This document shows, in pieces, positions 59,978 through 64,000 of a stretch of DNA of 64,000 nt. The notes beneath the pieces are model-generated. The model searched no databases. It had not been told where the DNA came from and was given only the letters and a program-made list of their open reading frames with translations. The DNA comes from Motilimonas sp. E26 (lineage in GTDB: Bacteria; Pseudomonadota; Gammaproteobacteria; Enterobacterales; CBDFNC01). The DNA is taken from positions 1 to 64,000 of the forward strand of contig NZ_JAIBHJ010000017.1 in assembly GCF_021278025.1 (NCBI RefSeq), written 5' to 3'. The position numbers and the translations under genes are program-made. Position 1 is the first letter of the stretch. The number at the start of each line of letters is the position of its first letter.

Positions 59978-60973
59978 ATGACAAAAAAAATTCTCAGCTC
60001 AGATATTACTCCCGAGTCGCTTTACCTAAACCGACGTAATATCATTAAAGCTTCAGGCTTAATTGCGGGAAGTGCAGCCGTCAGCCCAGTCGCACACGCT
60101 GGTATTTTTGGCTTATTTGCAGATGAAGTGGTGGTCCCAGAGCAAGCGGTTTACCAGCCCAAACCACTAACTATTGCCAAGAAAGTGGCGAATAATTTAA
60201 CCGAAGTGCTGACACCAGAGAGCAAAGTAACCAGTCATAACAACTTCTATGAGTTTGGCACGAACAAAACCGACCCAATCGAAAATTCAAAAGCATTTAA
60301 CCCTGAGCCTTGGTCCATCACGATTGATGGTGAAGTGGAGAAACCTCGAACCTTTTCAATGGATGACATATTGAAAAACCATCCAATTGAAGAGCGCATC
60401 TACCGCTTACGCTGCGTTGAAGCTTGGTCGATGGTGATCCCATGGCTGGGCTTTTCTTTGGCTGACTTAATCAAAAAAGTCAATCCAACCTCCAAAGCCA
60501 AATATGTTGCATTTCAAACCTTGTACGACCCTAAACAAATGCCAGGCCAAGCCTCTCGCCTCGGTGGTGGCATACCCTTCCCTTATGTTGAAGGTTTAAC
60601 CATCGCCGAGGCAATGCACCCACTCTCGCTATTATCAGTTGGCCTGTACGGTAAAACCTTGCCAGCGCAAAACGGCGCGCCAATCCGTTTAGTTGTGCCC
60701 TGGAAATATGGCTTTAAAAGCATTAAAAGTATTGTAAAAATCACACTTACCGAGAAAGAGCCTCCTACGACTTGGCAGGCATTAGCACCCAACGAATATG
60801 GCTTCTTTGCCAATGTTAATCCACAAGTTGATCACCCAAGATGGAGCCAAGCCACCGAGCGCCGCATCGCTGATGGCTTTCGCGCTGAACGTATTGATAC
60901 CTTAATGTTCAATGGCTATGGTGACGAAGTGGCATCTTTGTATAAAGGCATGGATTTAAGGAAATTTTATTAA
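59978..60973 (+). CDS. msrP: periplasmic methionine sulfoxide reductase, catalytic subunit MsrP
   Basis: Molybdopterin enzyme that repairs oxidised methionine in periplasmic proteins. The 331 aa protein has a Tat signal ([10 protein letters not shown], twin Arg 19-20) ending near AHA, and the molybdenum-ligand cysteine Cys146 in [12 protein letters not shown] chose the ATG at 59978 over an upstream TTG (59957). It overlaps msrQ by one base (TAATG). Confidence 0.96.
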   Translation: MTKKILSSDITPESLYLNRRNIIKASGLIAGSAAVSPVAHAGIFGLFADEVVVPEQAVYQPKPLTIAKKVANNLTEVLTPESKVTSHNNFYEFGTNKTDPIENSKAFNPEPWSITIDGEVEKPRTFSMDDILKNHPIEERIYRLRCVEAWSMVIPWLGFSLADLIKKVNPTSKAKYVAFQTLYDPKQMPGQASRLGGGIPFPYVEGLTIAEAMHPLSLLSVGLYGKTLPAQNGAPIRLVVPWKYGFKSIKSIVKITLTEKEPPTTWQALAPNEYGFFANVNPQVDHPRWSQATERRIADGFRAERIDTLMFNGYGDEVASLYKGMDLRKFY

Positions 60974-61599
60974 TGGTTAAAGCTTGGGCTGCTAAACATA
61001 TCACCGCCATTAAGGTAATGCTGCACGGGGGGGCGTTATTGCCTTTATGCTGGCTAGCGTGGCAAACTTTTAGTCAGCAGCTCGGGGGCGACCCAGTGCA
61101 GTACCTTACTCACTTTACAGGGAAAGGGGCATTAAACTTATTGTTTGTTACTTTACTGATCAGCCCCGCTGCCAAGTGGATAAAGTGGAGATTTTTACTG
61201 CAAACCCGGCGACTATTAGGACTTTGGGTGTTAGCCTATGCCCTCATTCATGTGGCTATATTTTGGTTGCTTGATTTAGCGGGTCGCATTGATCTTTTCG
61301 TTGAAGAAGTGATCAAGCGCCCTTACATCACTTTGGGCTTAGTTGCCCTGCTATTGCTGATGGCTCTGGGTGTAACCTCAGCCAATCGCATTCGACGCAA
61401 AATGGGCAGAAACTGGCAAAAACTGCACAACTGGGTTTACCTTGTAGCGCTGTTAGTGCCCATCCATTATTACTGGTCTGTAAAGTCTGCAGTCCTTGAG
61501 CCTAGTATTTACATTCTTATCGCGGCATTCTTATTACTACTACGGCGACACAAGTTAATGTCACACTTGCCATCCAAGGTAAAAGCTAAAGTGGCGTAG
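60973..61599 (+). CDS. msrQ: heme-binding membrane subunit MsrQ
   Basis: Membrane b-type heme protein of 208 aa that feeds electrons from the quinone pool/respiratory chain to MsrP. Six membrane helices; heme histidines are probably in LTHFTGKGAL, LAYALIHVAIFW and KLHNWVYLVALLVPIHYYW. Translationally coupled to msrP; no terminator was found between it and the convergent chemoreceptor gene, 11 bp away. Confidence 0.95.
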   Translation: MVKAWAAKHITAIKVMLHGGALLPLCWLAWQTFSQQLGGDPVQYLTHFTGKGALNLLFVTLLISPAAKWIKWRFLLQTRRLLGLWVLAYALIHVAIFWLLDLAGRIDLFVEEVIKRPYITLGLVALLLLMALGVTSANRIRRKMGRNWQKLHNWVYLVALLVPIHYYWSVKSAVLEPSIYILIAAFLLLLRRHKLMSHLPSKVKAKVA

Positions 61600-61610
61600 A
61601 TAAAAGTTAC

Positions 61611-63161
61611 TCAGTTAAACGTGTGGGCTAACGCACTCAACTTATCTGCACTTTTATTAAGTGATTCAATATCTTGGCTAACCACGTTCGATAAACGCAC
61701 ACTTTCATTAGCGCCATCATTGAGGTTATTGATATTGCGATTAATCTCCTCAATTGTCGCGCTTTGTTCTTCACTGGCGGCTGAAATTTGAATCGCCAAA
61801 TCCGATAATACAGCCATTTGCTCACTAATATCATTAATCATAAGCTTACTTTGCTCAGTACTCTTAAGGGTTAATTGCGCTTCTTGTGCGCCCTCTGTCA
61901 TCGTTTCCACCCAGAGTTGCAACATTTTTTGCATACCCGCTATTGACGTACCAATCTGCTCTGTCACTTTATGGGTGCGCATACTTAAACTGCGCACTTC
62001 ATCTGCGACCACGGCAAAACCACGACCATGCTCACCTGCTCTTGCCGCTTCAATAGAAGCATTTAGGGCCAGTAAATTAGTTTGATCTGCCACCCACAAA
62101 ATCTCTCCCATAAAACCACTAATTTTGTCCGCTTCTGCGGCTAATTTAGGCGCTGAGTCGGCTGAATTTTGCATCTGTTTGGCCAAGTTCGTCACAGTAC
62201 GAAATGTTTCATCTACTTGTACTAATGAACGCTTACAATTGTCATTAACCACGTTAATCCGCTCTGCACTGCTTACGGTGGTATGCGCAATTTCCGCTGT
62301 TGCCGTCGACATTTGATTAATCGCAGCGGCCACTTGTTGCAGTTCAAATGATTGTTTTTCAATCGACGCTTGGCTCTGCTCTGCGGTGATTTGTAACGAG
62401 GTAGCAACCTCTTTGACATTATTGGCCGAATCATTGCTGCGACCTAAAATGGTGCGTATTTTTGCTTGATATAGACCAATCGAAAAGTCCACTACCGATA
62501 CGGGACCATAGCCGGAGTAAACGTGGCGCGAGACACTATCGCAGCTTTGCTTTAATTTAGCGATATAATGTGGCACATCAAATAATTCAGGCTTTAACAA
62601 TCCCGTAAGCAAAGCCAATAAAACCCCATTCGCTAGGGTTAACGTTAAACCTGACAAAAATAACGGCGCTAGCAATAATAACAACACCGGGATGGCAACA
62701 AGCGCCCATTTTATATGATTATGCTCGCTTAAACGCCAAGGTAATGATTTGCCGACAGTTAAGCGTTTATATAATAACTGCGCTTGTTGTTTTAGTTTAC
62801 CCGTGGGTAACACGCGTACCGATTGATACCCCACCACCTTACCTTGCTCCACCATAGGCGTAACATAGGCATCCACCCAATAATAACGTCCATCTTTACA
62901 ACGATTTTTTACCATGCCACGCCAGTGCTTACCGGCTTTTAAGTTACCCCATAAGTCTGCAAAGGCAGCAGATGGCATATCAGGGTGACGCACAATATTG
63001 TGATTTTTATTATTCAACTCTTCTAAGGTATAACCCGCCACTTGGCAAAAAATCGGATTGGCATAATTAATAACCCCGCGTAAGTCCGTAGTTGATACTA
63101 ATTGCTCTTGAGCTGAGTAACTCACTTCTTGTGGATCATAGCTGGTGGAATTCGTTGTCAT
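61611..63161 (-). CDS. Aer-like methyl-accepting chemotaxis protein with PAS domain
   Basis: A 516-residue chemoreceptor. Residues about 15-120 are a PAS domain ([16 protein letters not shown]-like start, [31 protein letters not shown]), two membrane helices lie near 155-195, and the C-terminus is an MCP signalling domain with the kinase hairpin tip [20 protein letters not shown] and [17 protein letters not shown]. It resembles the aerotaxis sensor Aer, which binds FAD; FAD binding here is inferred. No other chemotaxis genes are beside it. Confidence 0.9.
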   Translation of the reverse strand: MTTNSTSYDPQEVSYSAQEQLVSTTDLRGVINYANPIFCQVAGYTLEELNNKNHNIVRHPDMPSAAFADLWGNLKAGKHWRGMVKNRCKDGRYYWVDAYVTPMVEQGKVVGYQSVRVLPTGKLKQQAQLLYKRLTVGKSLPWRLSEHNHIKWALVAIPVLLLLLAPLFLSGLTLTLANGVLLALLTGLLKPELFDVPHYIAKLKQSCDSVSRHVYSGYGPVSVVDFSIGLYQAKIRTILGRSNDSANNVKEVATSLQITAEQSQASIEKQSFELQQVAAAINQMSTATAEIAHTTVSSAERINVVNDNCKRSLVQVDETFRTVTNLAKQMQNSADSAPKLAAEADKISGFMGEILWVADQTNLLALNASIEAARAGEHGRGFAVVADEVRSLSMRTHKVTEQIGTSIAGMQKMLQLWVETMTEGAQEAQLTLKSTEQSKLMINDISEQMAVLSDLAIQISAASEEQSATIEEINRNINNLNDGANESVRLSNVVSQDIESLNKSADKLSALAHTFN

Positions 63162-63360
63162 AATTAACCTTGTAAAAAGTATGTTTAATCCCTGTTAAGC
63201 ATAGCGATAAAATCAACTAATTGACTATAAAGCTGAAACAGAGAAACATGACAGAATAATAAACCAATAACAACGAAAGATTAGAGTTAATTTAACCACA
63301 AAAACAACAAATAAAAGCAAAAAAACACTGAGAGATAAAAGCATGAAAAAACAAAAAACA

Positions 63361-63392
63361 AAAAACAAAAAAGCCCAGTCGAAACTGGGCTT
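63361..63392 (-). terminator. Rho-independent terminator of the RND pump gene
   Basis: Minus strand AAGCCCAGT-TTCG-ACTGGGCTT then TTTTGTTTTT, about 30 nt after the RND gene stop. The rest of the 261 bp gap up to the chemoreceptor start is A-rich with nothing else seen. Confidence 0.88.
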
Positions 63393-63422
63393 TGGCTAGA
63401 TAATCAATTTATCCGATAACAA

Positions 63423-64000
63423 TTAGTCTACTTTGGCTTTACGCTCTCGCTTACTAAATATTTTCTCTACTATGACAAAGAACAGCGGCACAAAGAAAAT
63501 ACCTAAGAAAGTTGAACTTAACATGCCACCCAATACCGCCGTACCAATCGCATTTTGGCTACCTGAGCCCACACCCGTACTAATAGCAAGGGGCACCACA
63601 CCTAAACCAAATGCTAGTGACGTCATAAGAATAGGACGCAAACGAACGCGCACAGCGTGCAATGTTGCATCCATTAAATCGGCCCCCTTCTCATAGAATT
63701 CTTTGGCAAACTCGACAATCAAAATGGCGTTCTTAGTTGCTAAGCCAACGGTTGTTAGTAGGCCTACTTGGAAGAACACGTCGTTAGGTAAGTCACGACC
63801 GTTCATCGCTAATAGCGCACCAATGATCCCCAACGGCACCACTAACACAACTGAGAATGGCACCGACCAGCTTTCATATAAGGCAGCCAATACCAAGAAC
63901 ACTACCAAGATAGACAAGGCATATAAGAATGGCGCTTGGTTACCCGATAACCGCTCTTCATAGGATAAACCATTCCATTCTATACCAAAGCCCGGTGGTA
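63423..64000 (-). CDS. RND-family multidrug efflux transporter, C-terminal part (cut by window edge)
   Basis: The last 192 or so codons of an AcrB/MexB-type pump; the front lies beyond 64000. Visible are [71 protein letters not shown], and [20 protein letters not shown] with [16 protein letters not shown], all hallmarks of HAE-1 pumps (strings shown here in parts). The reading frame continues unbroken to the window edge. Ends KRERKAKVD. Confidence 0.95.
   Translation of the reverse strand, partial: PPGFGIEWNGLSYEERLSGNQAPFLYALSILVVFLVLAALYESWSVPFSVVLVVPLGIIGALLAMNGRDLPNDVFFQVGLLTTVGLATKNAILIVEFAKEFYEKGADLMDATLHAVRVRLRPILMTSLAFGLGVVPLAISTGVGSGSQNAIGTAVLGGMLSSTFLGIFFVPLFFVIVEKIFSKRERKAKVD

Overview
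This window is the chromosome of a gammaproteobacterium, most likely of the order Alteromonadales (the Shewanella / Pseudoalteromonas / Colwellia area). The reasons are the Escherichia-like operon orders (rcsF-trmO-proS, queA-tgt-yajC-secD-secF, iscRSUA-hscBA-fdx, prfB-lysS, gmhB beside an rRNA promoter), a GlyGly-CTERM protease, a VC2487-type glycosyltransferase, and moderate GC with AT-rich intergenic DNA. I cannot name the genus. Nearly everything is core chromosome. There is no prophage, CRISPR array, complete insertion sequence or tRNA gene that I can see. The only mobile-looking item is a 268 bp MITE-like element.

Layout, left to right. At the left edge an rRNA P1-type promoter fires leftwards out of the window, with gmhB and a nucleotide-sugar epimerase behind it. 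Positions 1.9-7.5 kb carry an unknown small protein, the aldo-keto reductase tas, the envelope-stress lipoprotein rcsF, trmO, proS and a patatin-like lipase. Positions 7.5-12 kb carry a Kef-type antiporter, a diguanylate cyclase and pepB. Positions 12-18 kb hold the complete ISC iron-sulfur operon (no iscX) under two abutting IscR sites, then trmJ. suhB follows, diverging from trmJ. A rhodanese and the queA-tgt-yajC-secDF queuosine/translocon operon reach 25 kb. A rhombosortase-type serine protease, a CBS protein with a candidate FNR site, and a candidate CRP-controlled small RNA lie at 25-27.5 kb.

Positions 28-41 kb are mainly sulfur assimilation: ppk2, then cysQ, cysC, an SLC13-type permease, cysN, cysD and cysG, then (after one small membrane gene on the other strand) cysH, cysI and cysJ. 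Together these import sulfate, activate it to APS and PAPS, reduce it to sulfite and sulfide, make the siroheme for the last step, and remove PAP.

Positions 41-46 kb carry an outer-membrane barrel protein, a DUF2333 protein with a copper chaperone, pspG with a sigma-54-like promoter, and ilvIH. Positions 46-46.8 kb hold a 51-residue acidic ORF and the MITE. Positions 47-56 kb carry a glycosyltransferase, a PAP2 phosphatase, a TetR regulator, a leuA without leuBCD beside it, a transglutaminase-like exported protein, a PilZ protein, a PIN-PhoH ATPase, a YcbL-type hydrolase, a GST and yecH. Positions 56-64 kb carry a TauE/SafE permease, lysS and prfB (with its programmed frameshift), msrPQ, an Aer-like chemoreceptor, and the C-terminal end of an RND efflux pump cut by the right edge.

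No large undescribed system stands out. The most promising new items are small: the CRP-site/terminator-bounded RNA near 27.3 kb with an internal 28-codon ORF, and the acidic peptide near 46.0 kb, which contains no Lys or Arg.
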